Assembly: GCA_945905815.1 (NCBI GenBank)
Contig: CAMDQH010000001.1
Location: 62,001 to 126,000, forward strand
Length of the DNA: 64,000 nt
From: Bacteriovorax stolpii
GTDB taxonomy: Bacteria; Bdellovibrionota; Bacteriovoracia; Bacteriovoracales; Bacteriovoracaceae
Reading direction: 5' to 3'
Shown here in pieces: positions 34,217 through 44,288 of this stretch. A program made the translations under genes and the position numbers. How positions within the stretch are numbered: the first letter of the stretch is position 1; every line of letters begins with the position of its first letter. The notes beneath the pieces are model-generated. The model saw nothing but the letters and a program-made list of their open reading frames with translations, had not been told where the DNA came from and ran no database searches.

Positions 34217-35377
34217 ATGTTTGGCAGGTGCTTAGGCCTGATCATATTGGGGCTGCTGTGCTTAAGTGCTTTTGGCTCTCCCAACTCCGATTTAAATACC
34301 AACTTAAAAACCCGGCTTCATACTCTTCCTCAAGGTGGGAAACTCATTAAGAGTTTCACTAATCATTCGCAAAGCTATATCTACGATCAGGCCCTCGCGA
34401 TCATTGCTTTTACAAAACAAGAGGATCAGGAAAATGCAAAAGATTTGCTCCATGCTCTTTCGAATCTACAAAAGATCGATGGTTCCCTCTACTTTTCCTA
34501 TTATCTAAATGGTGAATCGCCTTATCCAGTTGAAGGAGATAAACGTTATGCTGGTGCAATTGCTTGGGTCGCGCTTGCAGCTATAACCTATCAGCACAAA
34601 TTTAAATCAAAAGAATTCTTAGGATTTAATTCGCGGGTTTTAAAATACCTTGAAACACAAATGAAACCAGTCCTCATTGATGGTAAGAGCCTCAAGGCCA
34701 TAAGCTTCAGTCCTTTTGATATTTCAGAAACAATCTGGAATGAAAGTGAAACAGCGGCTCTTGAACACAACCTGGACGCATACTCTGCTTTTCTTCATTT
34801 TTCTCAAGTTAACAAACATGAAGGATGGAAAATACATGCTGCCGAATTAAAGAAATTTATTATGGCAATGTGGGACAGTTCTCGCTCGCATTTTTGGTCA
34901 GGCGCCAATTTAAAAAATGGAATTGTTAACAAACAAGAACTCTACCTTGATAACCAGACTTGGAGTCTATTGGCGTTAGATAAAAACATTCTGAAAGATC
35001 TAAATACTAAAGATGCTTTAGCCTTGAACTGCGATCAATTCCTGGTAGAACACGAGGGAGTGACTGGATTTATGGACAGTAAGCCCACAAGAAGACCCGC
35101 TTCTTCTCAATTTGTATGGTCAGAGGGTACGGCCGGACAAATTTTGGCGATGACCAAGCATAATGATCTTTACCAAGAAACGTTGACCTGCAAAGGTCAT
35201 AAGACCACGAGTTTTTTAGACAACATGAAGAAGATGAAAAAAGAGGATGGCGGCATAGCCTATTCAACTTCAACCCCTAACCCAGATTTTACAACATCTT
35301 CATCCGTCGCAGGGACAGTTTGGTACTATTTTGCTTCCAATAACATCAACCCCTTCCATTTAGACCAGCATAATTAA
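34217..35377 (+). CDS. exported alpha/alpha-barrel-like protein
   Basis: 386 residues from ATG 34217, chosen because AGGGG lies five bases upstream and CLGLIILGLLCLSAFG forms a signal peptide; the track start is a TTG. Repeated helical segments such as YIYDQALAIIAFTKQEDQEN, GAIAWVALAAITYQHK and FVWSEGTAGQILAMTKHND recall the (alpha/alpha)6 toroid of glycoside hydrolases and lyases. Catalytic residues cannot be assigned. Perhaps a carbohydrate-binding or -cleaving periplasmic protein. Confidence 0.7.
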   Translation: MFGRCLGLIILGLLCLSAFGSPNSDLNTNLKTRLHTLPQGGKLIKSFTNHSQSYIYDQALAIIAFTKQEDQENAKDLLHALSNLQKIDGSLYFSYYLNGESPYPVEGDKRYAGAIAWVALAAITYQHKFKSKEFLGFNSRVLKYLETQMKPVLIDGKSLKAISFSPFDISETIWNESETAALEHNLDAYSAFLHFSQVNKHEGWKIHAAELKKFIMAMWDSSRSHFWSGANLKNGIVNKQELYLDNQTWSLLALDKNILKDLNTKDALALNCDQFLVEHEGVTGFMDSKPTRRPASSQFVWSEGTAGQILAMTKHNDLYQETLTCKGHKTTSFLDNMKKMKKEDGGIAYSTSTPNPDFTTSSSVAGTVWYYFASNNINPFHLDQHN

Positions 35378-35454
35378 CCTTTGAATTTTTTACTATTAGA
35401 TTGATGTGGCGACTAACTTCTGAGAGATTCCTGTCCAAAATCAGGAGTTCTCTT

Positions 35455-35916
35455 ATGAAAGGTCTATTAACACTTATCGCTTTATGTTTTGCCTTATCGG
35501 CCTGGTCAGACGTGGTCTACCCAGTCAATAATTTTAAATATATCTCTGATTTGGATTACCAAGAAGAAGTTCAGAATTCTGATAAATATGTCGTCATGAT
35601 CTTTTCATCTAAGAGTTGCCTCGAGCGTACAATCATTGACCGCTCTTGTTTCATGTTTGAGAAAAAACTCGATTATTACGTTCCCAGTTTTTCCAAAAAT
35701 GTAAAGCTTGTCGGATTTAATACTTATTTTGAAAACTACTCTGTGGCGTCTCAATTTAACGTTCGAAACGTTCCAAGTGTTATTATTATTAAGAACGGCC
35801 AGATCATTAAAAGGTTTGAAACTACTTACGCACCAGCCGATATCAATAATGGAAGATTTGGTTGGCAGGATGAACTTTTAAGAGAAGTCTTAAGTACCAT
35901 TTATCAAATCTACTAG
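35455..35916 (+). CDS. exported thioredoxin-fold protein without CxxC
   Basis: 153 residues from ATG 35455 (AGGAG upstream), where MKGLLTLIALCFALSAWS is a signal peptide; the track start is 18 codons earlier. VVMIFSSKSC followed by RSC and VKLVGFNTYFENYSVASQFN, then RNVPSVIIIKNGQIIKRF, follow the thioredoxin fold including the cis-Pro. The two Cys at the active-site position are ten residues apart (CLERTIIDRSC) instead of CxxC, so redox chemistry is doubtful or unusual. Its stop overlaps the convergent ABC-F gene by four bases. Confidence 0.75.
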   Translation: MKGLLTLIALCFALSAWSDVVYPVNNFKYISDLDYQEEVQNSDKYVVMIFSSKSCLERTIIDRSCFMFEKKLDYYVPSFSKNVKLVGFNTYFENYSVASQFNVRNVPSVIIIKNGQIIKRFETTYAPADINNGRFGWQDELLREVLSTIYQIY

Positions 35917-37745
35917 GATTCCAGTTCCTTTAACTTCACTTCATATTTCGCCATCAGGTCATCATGTTTATTGGTGACCTCAGTTAAATCTTCAAATGCC
36001 TTATCTATCTTCTTTTTAACAACACCTAATCTTTGAGACGTTTCCTGGATTTTTTTAGAATCACCCTGAGTGGAACGCTCAATAAGTTCGGCCTCAAGCT
36101 TAGGCTGCTCTTCTTCAAGTTTAATAATTGTTTGTTCCAAGTATTCCATGCGCTTTTTCATGGGAGAACAATTGCGTCCTCGTTCAATAATCATTTCTGA
36201 TCGCATACGCTTAGTTTCTTGTCTCGAAGGTTTCTCTCGAGAGCCTCCTGGAGATGAAGACTCGTCTTCCTCCCAGCCAATTTTTCTCAAAAAATCATCA
36301 TATGTTTCAGAAAGATACTCGACCTTACCGTGATGATAAACAATCAGTTTAGTGGCAACTTCTCTAAGCATGGATTCGGAGTGGGTTACGATAACTACAG
36401 CACCAGGATAATTCTGAAGTTCAAGCGTAAGAGATTCAACAGACTCTTGGTCCAAGTGATTTGTCGGCTCATCTAATAGAAGCAAGTTACAGGGCTTTGC
36501 CAGAAGTTTTGCAAGAAGTACTCTTGCACGTTCACCACCAGATAGAACCTTGATTTTCTTTTTAGCGAGATCACCCGTGAACATCATTGTTCCACAAATA
36601 CTTCTGACTCTTTGTTGACCTAAATTTATATCGACAGAGCTTACTTCTTCCTCAATGGTACGTTCCATATCAAGTCGATTAATGTTGGTTTGCCCAAAAT
36701 GCCCAATGAGAAGATTTACATTGGGAGAAATCTGACCTTGCCTTGGATTTAATTCTCCGGCCAAGAGATTTAATAAAGTTGATTTTCCTTTACCATTTTT
36801 TCCTATGATTGCTATCTTGTCGCCTTTAAGGATTGGAAAACTAATGTCTTCAATAAGATTTTCTTTTGTGTATCCAAATGAAATATCTTTAACTTCCATT
36901 AAAGTTTTCCCAGGGCATTCTTTATGATTAAATTCAAAATCCAATGTTGATATCATCGCTAAAGCATCAAGTTCTGGCATTTTCTCAAGAAGCTTCATGC
37001 GTGATTGAGCTTGAGTTGCTTTACTGGCCTTGGCCTTAAATCTCGCAACGAAAGCTTCTAAATCTTTTCGCTTTTTCTCACTATTAACTCGAGTTTTTTC
37101 ATACATGTCTTCTTCAAGAAGGATTTGTTCAAAGTACTTAGATGAGGGTCCCTTGATTTTAAATACTTTTTGTCGCCAAATGCCCATCGTGTGGGTTGTA
37201 ACCTCGTCCATAAAACCACGATCATGGGTGATAATAACCACTTCTCCACGAAAACTTCTTAAAAACTTTGAAAGCCATCTCATGGAAACGATATCCAGAT
37301 AGTTGGTAGGTTCGTCCAAAAGTAAACAATCAGGGTCAGCAAGCAAGACTTTTGCAAGATTTAATCGGATTTGATAGCCACCAGAAAAATCTGAAGGAGG
37401 CCGTGAAAAATCATCTAATTTAAATCCTAGACCTAGCAACATCTTTTCAACTTTGTATTGATCAAATTCTGCTTCTCCCGTTAAAGCAGTCATACACTCA
37501 TCGAGGATTGTTGCATGAGTAAAATGTAAATGCTGCTTCAACGTACCTGTTTTATAATTTTTGGGAATAATAACATCCCCTGAATCGGGCAGCTCTTCGC
37601 CTAATAAAATTTTAAAAAGAGTTGTTTTACCTGTTCCATTTCTGCCAACAAGACCAACTCGTTCACCTTTTCCCAATGTAAAGCTGATATCTTCAAAAAG
37701 AATTTGAGCACCATAACCTTTTGCAAGGCCTACTACTTGTATCAT
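35913..37745 (-). CDS. ABC-F family ATPase
   Basis: 610 residues with two ABC ATPase domains in one chain and no membrane part. First domain: GRNGTGKTT (Walker A), SGGYQIRLNLAK (signature), LLLDEPTNYLD (Walker B). Second: GKNGKGKST, SGGERARVLLAKLL, LLLDEPTNHLD. A linker arm of about 80 residues separates them and a coiled-coil tail of about 110 residues ends the protein, as in Uup/YheS. ABC-F proteins act on ribosomes or tRNA. Coupled by ATGA overlap to the upstream membrane protein gene. Confidence 0.93.
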   Translation of the reverse strand: MIQVVGLAKGYGAQILFEDISFTLGKGERVGLVGRNGTGKTTLFKILLGEELPDSGDVIIPKNYKTGTLKQHLHFTHATILDECMTALTGEAEFDQYKVEKMLLGLGFKLDDFSRPPSDFSGGYQIRLNLAKVLLADPDCLLLDEPTNYLDIVSMRWLSKFLRSFRGEVVIITHDRGFMDEVTTHTMGIWRQKVFKIKGPSSKYFEQILLEEDMYEKTRVNSEKKRKDLEAFVARFKAKASKATQAQSRMKLLEKMPELDALAMISTLDFEFNHKECPGKTLMEVKDISFGYTKENLIEDISFPILKGDKIAIIGKNGKGKSTLLNLLAGELNPRQGQISPNVNLLIGHFGQTNINRLDMERTIEEEVSSVDINLGQQRVRSICGTMMFTGDLAKKKIKVLSGGERARVLLAKLLAKPCNLLLLDEPTNHLDQESVESLTLELQNYPGAVVIVTHSESMLREVATKLIVYHHGKVEYLSETYDDFLRKIGWEEDESSSPGGSREKPSRQETKRMRSEMIIERGRNCSPMKKRMEYLEQTIIKLEEEQPKLEAELIERSTQGDSKKIQETSQRLGVVKKKIDKAFEDLTEVTNKHDDLMAKYEVKLKELES

Positions 37746-38575
37746 GGTGCATTCCCTGGAGTTGGAGCTGGTACTGGATTTGGAACTGGAGCAGAAACTG
37801 GTGCAACGTCTGGGACAGCAACTGGAACTGCGACAACAGGTGGTGTTGCAGCTTCTTCAGCATTTGGTTCATTTTCAGCAGTTTCGCTTGGAGGTACAAC
37901 AGCTTTAAGTTTATTAATTTCCAAATTTAAGACGATTTGACATCGCTTAGCAAAAACTAAGAATGGTACTGCTTTTTCAGTTAACAAGAAGGCATCAAAA
38001 GCAATCAATCGTTCCTCTAGCTCATTATACTTTTCTTCATCTGAAAGATTATCCGCGACATAACCCATTATAATGCAATTTGTGTCGGTCGACTTTGAAT
38101 AGGAATTGAAAAAATCAATTAAATCGATATCAATCGCTAACGAGTAAAACCGCCTTACCATTTCAAGATTTTCACCTTTAATGTATTTCATCATTTCAAT
38201 CAAAAATTCATGTGCTGTCTTATTTTTCTGAATGAGGAGATCTCTCCAGAGATAGATAGAAGATTCCAGCTCAATATCAAGTTTATCTGAAAACATTGTT
38301 GTTTGAGAACGCAGGACTTCAATCGCCTTATTTTTCACATTTAAATCTGAAGTATTTTTAAAATCATTTAACATCGAAATAAACGTTTTATGTGGCGATG
38401 TTTTTAAGGAAAGATCATTATCCACAGAAACAAGATCACTACTTGGCTCAATGTCGCCAGTTTTAATTTCTTCACGACTATTCTGGTACTTACCAGCTGT
38501 TTTTTCAAATAACTTGAACACGACATCAATTCTCACTAGGATCACTATAACAACCAGAATAACTACATATTTCAT
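37742..38575 (-). CDS. hypothetical membrane-anchored protein with Pro-rich tail
   Basis: 277 residues. One N-terminal membrane helix (YVVILVVIVILVRIDVVF) is followed by a helical domain and, from about residue 225, a Pro/Ala/Val-rich tail (VAVPVAVPDVAPVSAPV), which looks like a periplasm-spanning or flexible linker as in TonB-like proteins, though no TonB C-terminal domain follows. Function unknown. Its stop overlaps the start of the ABC-F gene, so both are coexpressed. Confidence 0.7.
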   Translation of the reverse strand: MKYVVILVVIVILVRIDVVFKLFEKTAGKYQNSREEIKTGDIEPSSDLVSVDNDLSLKTSPHKTFISMLNDFKNTSDLNVKNKAIEVLRSQTTMFSDKLDIELESSIYLWRDLLIQKNKTAHEFLIEMMKYIKGENLEMVRRFYSLAIDIDLIDFFNSYSKSTDTNCIIMGYVADNLSDEEKYNELEERLIAFDAFLLTEKAVPFLVFAKRCQIVLNLEINKLKAVVPPSETAENEPNAEEAATPPVVAVPVAVPDVAPVSAPVPNPVPAPTPGNAP

Positions 38576-38609
38576 AGCAAAAGGATAAACGAAAACTTAT
38601 AATCTCGCT

Positions 38610-40013
38610 ATGGTTTCTCACGCAGATCTCTTGCAATATATTACCCCCGTCGATTGGATCGTCTTTTTCCTCGTTTTGGCGGCTACTTTGGCCTCAGTCC
38701 TTTATGGTCAGTCTCTAAAATCAAAATTATCTGAGAAAGAAAAGAATAGCACGGTTGAGCTCCTGCTTATGGGCCGTAAGCTAACTCTGCCCATCTTCGT
38801 GGCAACTTTGGTAGCAACTTGGTATGGTGGAATATTTGGTGTGACGGCTCTCACTTTTGAGAAAGGAATTTATAATTTTCTTACTCAAGGTGTATTCTGG
38901 TATCTAAGTTATCTTATTTTTGCATTTTTCCTGGTTAAAAAGATTCGACAACACAAGGCGATGACTATTGCCGGACTGTCAGGACAACTCTTTGGTCCAA
39001 AGGCTGAAAGGCTTACTGCAAGTTTAAATTTTTTAAACCTCTTGCCTTTGGCCTATACCATCAGTCTCGGACTTTTTCTTCAGGCACTATTTGGAGGCAG
39101 CCTACTTTTAAACACTGCTGGCGGAGTTGCTCTCGTAACCATTTGGTCATTGTGGGGTGGCTTTCGAGCAGTCGTTTTTTCTGATCTTGTACAGTTTGTA
39201 TTTATGATTTTAGGTGTAGTGTTGGTTGTAGTTTTTGCTTGGGCCAAGGTGGGAAATCCCCTCACATTAGTCGACAAACTTCCTGCGAGTCATTTGGAAT
39301 GGAGCGGTGGAGAAACAATTGGAGCAACTTTAGTTTGGGGATTTATCGCTCTTTCGACTTTGGTTGATCCCAATTTTTACCAGAGATGCTTGGCCGCCGA
39401 GTCTGATAAGGTTGCCAAAAGAGGGATACTCATTTCAACTGTCATTTGGTTTCTTTTTGACTGCTGTACCACTCTTGGTGCCTTATACGCTCGTGCGGCA
39501 ATTCCAGATGCTAATCCTCAAAATGCTTATTTACAATTCTCTATTCAACTTGTTCCAACTGGCATACGAGGACTTATTCTGGCGGGAATTCTTGCAACAA
39601 TCCTTTCGACACTTGATGCCTATTTATTCAACGCTGCTACTTGTTTGAGTTATGATTTTATTAAACTCAAAGATAGATTTAAAATTTGGCATCATCACAT
39701 TGCTCTGATTTTTGTTGCAGTCATTTCCATTTTCCTAGGTTTGTTTTTTGATGGAAATGTTGTTGAAGTTTGGAAAACTTTAGGTAGTTTTTCTGCTGCA
39801 TGTCTTCTCTTCCCTCTTCTACTTGCCCAGTGGCGCCCTGGAGTCATTTCTGACAATAATTTTTGCTGGGCAGTATCATTTGGTTGTTTTGGCATTGTTT
39901 CATGGCGCCTATTAAATCATATCTATAGTATTGCCCCCATAGATGAGTTTTATATCGGACTACTCCTTACAACTATTCCACTTTTGCCTGCTTTCGTTCG
40001 AAAAAAAGCCTAA
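38610..40013 (+). CDS. sodium:solute symporter (SSS family)
   Basis: 467 residues with about 13 membrane helices, the size and layout of the SSS/PutP group. The first helix VDWIVFFLVLAATLASVLYG, then TLVATWYGGIFGVTALTFEK, the middle SLWGGFRAVVFSDLVQFVFM (family signature) and LAGILATILSTLDAYLFNAA (Na+-site region) are visible. The substrate cannot be read. It diverges from the Pro-rich membrane protein and is followed by maeB after 95 bases. Confidence 0.9.
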   Translation: MVSHADLLQYITPVDWIVFFLVLAATLASVLYGQSLKSKLSEKEKNSTVELLLMGRKLTLPIFVATLVATWYGGIFGVTALTFEKGIYNFLTQGVFWYLSYLIFAFFLVKKIRQHKAMTIAGLSGQLFGPKAERLTASLNFLNLLPLAYTISLGLFLQALFGGSLLLNTAGGVALVTIWSLWGGFRAVVFSDLVQFVFMILGVVLVVVFAWAKVGNPLTLVDKLPASHLEWSGGETIGATLVWGFIALSTLVDPNFYQRCLAAESDKVAKRGILISTVIWFLFDCCTTLGALYARAAIPDANPQNAYLQFSIQLVPTGIRGLILAGILATILSTLDAYLFNAATCLSYDFIKLKDRFKIWHHHIALIFVAVISIFLGLFFDGNVVEVWKTLGSFSAACLLFPLLLAQWRPGVISDNNFCWAVSFGCFGIVSWRLLNHIYSIAPIDEFYIGLLLTTIPLLPAFVRKKA

Positions 40014-40114
40014 ACAAGAGCAAATGCTTCACGGCGCATGGGGTGTTTTATTTTGGTTTTCCTGTTATATTATTTTGATATTTTGAAGGGCTATTAGTTA
40101 ACCAAAGGATGCCA

Positions 40115-42430
40115 GTGAGCACACCGAATAATGAATCTACGTCAGCAGAAGAAAAATATCGACAAGCACTTGAATACCATTCTCAAGGACGCGTTGGAAA
40201 GATTGAAGTTAATCCAACCAAGCCTTGTTTAACTGCACGTGATTTAAGTCTTGCATACTCTCCCGGTGTAGCAGCTCCTTGCCTCGAAATTGCGAAGAAT
40301 CCGGACGATGTTTATAAATATACAGCGAAAGGAAATCTTGTTGCTGTTCTTTCAAACGGAACTGCAGTTCTTGGTTTGGGAGACATAGGTCCTCTTGCTG
40401 GAAAACCAGTAATGGAAGGCAAGGGAGTTCTCTTTAAACGTTTTGCAGACATTGATGTTTTTGACATTGAAATCAGTTCAAAAACAGTTGCTGAAATTGT
40501 AGCTGTAGTCAGAGCATTGGAACCAACTTTTGGTGGAATAAATCTAGAAGATATTAAAGCTCCTGAGTGTTTTGAAGTTGAAAGACAACTGCAAGATATG
40601 GACATTCCTGTTTTCCATGACGACCAACACGGAACTGCCATTATTGGTGGAGCTGCATTTATCAATGCCTGTGAAGTTACGGGACGTGATATTTCTAAAA
40701 CTAAAGTTGTCGTTTCTGGGGCCGGTGCTGCTGCCATAGCGACTGCCAAATTCTTTCTTGAATTAGGTGTAAAAAAACAAAATGTAATTATGTGTGATTC
40801 TAAAGGTGTGATCTGGGAAGGTCGTACTGAAGGAATGAATGAGTACAAAGCATTTTTTGCGAACAATACCAAGTGTCGCACTTTAGGCGATGCTATGAAA
40901 GATGCAGATGCTTTTATTGGATGTTCGGCAAAAGGTCTTGTTTCTAAAGACATGGTTAAGTCGATGGCAAAAGATCCAATCATTTTTGCAATGGCCAACC
41001 CTGATCCAGAAATTACACCTGAAGAAGTTGCTGAAGTTCGAAGTGATGCAATTATGGCCACTGGTCGATCAGATTATCCTAACCAGGTAAACAACGTTCT
41101 AGGATTTCCATTTATTTTTCGTGGCGCTTTAGATGTTCGCGCTCGCAAGATTAACGAGCCTATGAAAAAAGCTGCAGCGATGGCACTTGCAGCTCTTGCA
41201 AAAGAAGATGTTCCTGATGACGTTAAACGCGCGTACGGAAATGAAGATTTTAAATTTGGAAGAAACTATCTTATTCCTAAACCATTCGATAAACGAGTTC
41301 TCACTCGCGTTGCTCCAGCAGTCGCTAAAGCTGCAATGGATTCAGGCGTCGCTCGCCTAAAAATTGAAGACATGAATGCTTATGCAAAATCTCTTCAAGA
41401 GCGTCTAGGCCAGACTGGCTCAATCATGAGAAACATCCGTTCTCGTTTACCAGGTGCCGCTAAACCAAAAATCGTTTTCCCTGAAGGAACGAATGCACGA
41501 ATTCTCAAAGCTGTTTCTATTTTAAAAGAAGAAGGGCTCATTCACCCTATTCTTCTAGGTAGTAAAAAAATTATCCACAAGAAGATGGATGCCTTAGGTT
41601 TATCAAGTTTAAAAGACATCGACATTATGCACACTGAAGATTCAGAAAACTATGAACCTTACGTGAAAGAATACTTTCAGCTTAGACAACGCAAAGGTGT
41701 ATCTCTTAGTTTTGCCAGAGACACCATGAAGCGTGGTAACTATTACGGTTCAATGATGGTTAGAATGGGTGAAGCCGATGGTATGATTACGGGTGCGACT
41801 CAAAACTATCCTGAATGTATTAAACCAATCATGAAAGTGATTGGAACCAATGTTCCAGGACGACCTAAAGTTGCTGGGATAATGATTCTCGTGTTTAAGT
41901 CTCGAGTGGTATTTTTAGCTGACTGTACTGTTCAGCAAAATCCAGACGCTAACGATTTAGCTGATATCGCCATCTCAGCGGCCCATCTTTATCGTCGAGT
42001 GATGCAGACAGAACCAAGACTCGCTTTTCTCTCTTACTCAAACTTCGGTTCAAATAGAGATCCTCAGTCGATAAAAATGGCAGAAGCTGTCAAAATCGCC
42101 AAGAGCAAGGACTCAACTCTTATAGCTGATGGTGAAATGCAAGCAGATGTAGCAACAAACACAGAACTCATGAGAAATCTTTTTGATTTCTGCTCACTTG
42201 ATAAAGCAGCTGACGTTCTCATCTTCCCAGATTTAAATTCCGCCAACATCAGTTACAAGTTGCTAGCACAGCTTGGTGGAGCAACTCCAATCGGTCCGAT
42301 CTTGTTACCACTGAAACATGCAATTAATATTGTTCAGCGTACTTCCACTGTTGACGAGATTGTTAACATGAGTCACGTAACAGCGCTTGTTTCGCAAGAA
42401 ATCAAGGCCCACAAACTAGCAAAAACTTAG
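40115..42430 (+). CDS. maeB: NADP-dependent malic enzyme with phosphotransacetylase domain
   Basis: 771 residues from GTG 40115, chosen because AAAGG lies six bases before it; the track ATG at 40109 overlaps that sequence. The N-terminal malic enzyme (about 1-425) includes [58 protein letters not shown] and [16 protein letters not shown] (NADP site). The C-terminal half (about 440-771) is a phosphate acetyltransferase-like domain ([36 protein letters not shown]), which in MaeB regulates the enzyme through acetyl-CoA. It converts malate to pyruvate and CO2. Works with aceBA. Confidence 0.95.
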   Translation: MSTPNNESTSAEEKYRQALEYHSQGRVGKIEVNPTKPCLTARDLSLAYSPGVAAPCLEIAKNPDDVYKYTAKGNLVAVLSNGTAVLGLGDIGPLAGKPVMEGKGVLFKRFADIDVFDIEISSKTVAEIVAVVRALEPTFGGINLEDIKAPECFEVERQLQDMDIPVFHDDQHGTAIIGGAAFINACEVTGRDISKTKVVVSGAGAAAIATAKFFLELGVKKQNVIMCDSKGVIWEGRTEGMNEYKAFFANNTKCRTLGDAMKDADAFIGCSAKGLVSKDMVKSMAKDPIIFAMANPDPEITPEEVAEVRSDAIMATGRSDYPNQVNNVLGFPFIFRGALDVRARKINEPMKKAAAMALAALAKEDVPDDVKRAYGNEDFKFGRNYLIPKPFDKRVLTRVAPAVAKAAMDSGVARLKIEDMNAYAKSLQERLGQTGSIMRNIRSRLPGAAKPKIVFPEGTNARILKAVSILKEEGLIHPILLGSKKIIHKKMDALGLSSLKDIDIMHTEDSENYEPYVKEYFQLRQRKGVSLSFARDTMKRGNYYGSMMVRMGEADGMITGATQNYPECIKPIMKVIGTNVPGRPKVAGIMILVFKSRVVFLADCTVQQNPDANDLADIAISAAHLYRRVMQTEPRLAFLSYSNFGSNRDPQSIKMAEAVKIAKSKDSTLIADGEMQADVATNTELMRNLFDFCSLDKAADVLIFPDLNSANISYKLLAQLGGATPIGPILLPLKHAINIVQRTSTVDEIVNMSHVTALVSQEIKAHKLAKT

Positions 42431-42439
42431 GAGATTATT

Positions 42440-42820
42440 ATGTTTGAGAAAAAAATGATAAACACAGATAAAGCACCGGCCGCTGTTGGAACTTATTCAC
42501 AAGGTGTATTTCATAATGGTGTTTTTTACTTTTCAGGCCAAATCGGTCTTGATGCTAAGACCGGTGAGATGGCGACTGGTTTTGATGCCCAGTTAGAAAA
42601 CGTCATGAAGAATATCGATGGTCTTCTTCTGTCTCAAGATCTAACTCGCGCAAACATTATTAAAACAACTGTTTTCATGACTGACCTTGCTCAGTTTGGA
42701 AAAGTTAACGAAGCTTACACAAAATTCTTCACTGCTCCTTTCCCTGCTCGCTCAACTGTACAAGTTGCAGCGTTGCCAAAGGGTGCTGTAGTTGAAGTTG
42801 AGGTTATTGCAGCCAAATAA
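42440..42820 (+). CDS. ridA: RidA-family enamine/imine deaminase
   Basis: 126 residues, the usual size. INTDKAPAAVGTYSQGV, FYFSGQIGLDAKTGEM, and FPARSTVQVAALPKGAVVEVEVIA hold the conserved Arg and Glu of the active site. It hydrolyses reactive 2-aminoacrylate enamines formed by PLP enzymes. An AGGAGA ribosome-binding site precedes the ATG. It is nine bases after maeB and two before the next gene, in one operon. Confidence 0.93.
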   Translation: MFEKKMINTDKAPAAVGTYSQGVFHNGVFYFSGQIGLDAKTGEMATGFDAQLENVMKNIDGLLLSQDLTRANIIKTTVFMTDLAQFGKVNEAYTKFFTAPFPARSTVQVAALPKGAVVEVEVIAAK

Positions 42821-42822
42821 AT

Positions 42823-43494
42823 ATGCTAGGAAAAAAATACACCTTCGAATCTAAGAAAACACGAATTCGCCGCTTACTTATAAGTGGCGCTTTTCTGTTT
42901 ATTGTCTCTTTTGGAGTGATTGTAAGTTTCATTATCTATATTCCAATCTATGCAAAGATGCAGAAAGGTCGTGCAGCAGGTGCATTCTATCAAAAGTCGC
43001 CTGATGCAATTGCCGTATTTACTGGCGACAGTGGCCGAATAGCATACGCCCTAGAGCTATTGAAAAAGAATCCATCAGCGAAACTCTTCATTTCAGGAGT
43101 TCATGCTGCAAACTCATTTAAAAGTTTAATCGAAAAGCAGGCCGGTCCAGTTACTGGCGGCGAAGTTGTTAACAATGTTGGCATGCAAGTCGATCTTGAT
43201 TACAAATCAAAAAACACTTTTGAGAACGTACGCGAAACAGCTACATTTTTAAAAAACAACCCTGGCTTCAATAAAGTTCTGATCATTTCGAGCGATTACC
43301 ATATCATGCGTATAAAACTCATCATTTCACATGAATTAAGCGGAGAGAAACCTGAACTCTACTTTGACAGTGTGACTAATTCTTACACAACTTGGAATGA
43401 TGTTAAAAAGCTTCTCATGGAAGCTGTCAAAATTTCACGTACATTTTTTCTCATGAAAATTTTGAGAGAAGATGTGATTTCTGAAGAAGATTAA
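42823..43494 (+). CDS. YdcF/SanA-like DUF218 membrane protein
   Basis: 223 residues. An N-terminal membrane helix (LLISGAFLFIVSFGVIVSFI) is followed by a DUF218 domain: PDAIAVFTGDSGRIAYALEL with the conserved D and G residues, LFISGVHAANSF, and a region KVLIISSDYHIMRIKLIISH carrying the D-H typical of the family. Members are linked to envelope integrity and polysaccharide steps, as with SanA and ElyC. It ends an operon with maeB and ridA and is only five bases from the convergent lipoprotein gene. Confidence 0.85.
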   Translation: MLGKKYTFESKKTRIRRLLISGAFLFIVSFGVIVSFIIYIPIYAKMQKGRAAGAFYQKSPDAIAVFTGDSGRIAYALELLKKNPSAKLFISGVHAANSFKSLIEKQAGPVTGGEVVNNVGMQVDLDYKSKNTFENVRETATFLKNNPGFNKVLIISSDYHIMRIKLIISHELSGEKPELYFDSVTNSYTTWNDVKKLLMEAVKISRTFFLMKILREDVISEED

Positions 43495-43499
43495 TTAAT

Positions 43500-44288
43500 C
43501 TAGAGCTCAGTCGAAAGAAAAGTCGTTGCCCCTGTAGCATCACAGGTTAGGTCAAAAGGAATTGCTGAAGAATTAACAATACACAAGGTAGTCGTAGGAT
43601 AGGCAGCGAGGTACTCGACATAAGTGTCAAACTCAGGAATGTTCGTTTCAGTTGTTGGAGCTGACAATGTTCCATTCATAGTACTCACAGTCCCAGTCGC
43701 ATCGCCATTGGTATCTAAAGGTTGATCTTTTCTAGATTCTTTATAGATACTCAAATAGGCAAGCAGGCTAAAGGAGTATGTGAAGGTATGGGTACTATCT
43801 TTGGTTGCGGAAATATTTTTGAACTGCTTATAAGTTTTGGCACTTGTCGAGAGAGAAAAATCAGTGTCACGGCTAGCAGTTTTATCGCAATACTTAGATT
43901 GAAGACTTGCAATCATCGAATCATTAGTCGCTTTTGGGATTTTTAAAAACTTATATATGTCAGTAGAATCATCAATATAAATTAATAAATAAACATCAGT
44001 GGCAGTGACCTTCCAAACAGTGATTTTGTGAGTGTAGTCAGTAACTGTTCCATCCTTAAACGTGTGGTTATAAGTAGTGCCTAATGCGTAAGCGGCTGAA
44101 CCATAAAAAAGATCATCTGAAGTAGTCATAAAAGAATCAAAATGATTAGCAGAGTCTGCCAAACACTGGTTTTGAGAACGGAGTCGAATAGCGTTCTGTT
44201 CTGCAAGACTTAATTTATCCCATATACCCTCTTCTTTATTACAAGAGAGAAATGAAAGAAAAATCAAACTAAGAATAAAATATTTCAA
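43500..44288 (-). CDS. hypothetical lipoprotein
   Basis: 262 residues. MKYFILSLIFLSFLSCNKEE is a lipoprotein signal with lipobox LSFLSC. The mature part is Thr/Ser/Asp-rich, probably beta, with Cys pairs (NQCLADS, KYCDK, TLCIVN, DLTCDA) that may form disulfides. No family is recognised. Its start overlaps the end of the barrel protein gene by four bases, so the two are likely to work together at the outer membrane. Confidence 0.7.
   Translation of the reverse strand: MKYFILSLIFLSFLSCNKEEGIWDKLSLAEQNAIRLRSQNQCLADSANHFDSFMTTSDDLFYGSAAYALGTTYNHTFKDGTVTDYTHKITVWKVTATDVYLLIYIDDSTDIYKFLKIPKATNDSMIASLQSKYCDKTASRDTDFSLSTSAKTYKQFKNISATKDSTHTFTYSFSLLAYLSIYKESRKDQPLDTNGDATGTVSTMNGTLSAPTTETNIPEFDTYVEYLAAYPTTTLCIVNSSAIPFDLTCDATGATTFLSTEL

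Noticed and set aside
40312-41061. 249-residue minus-strand ORF inside maeB
   Set aside because: It is an antisense open frame of a highly codon-biased gene; no start signal and no protein-like motif.
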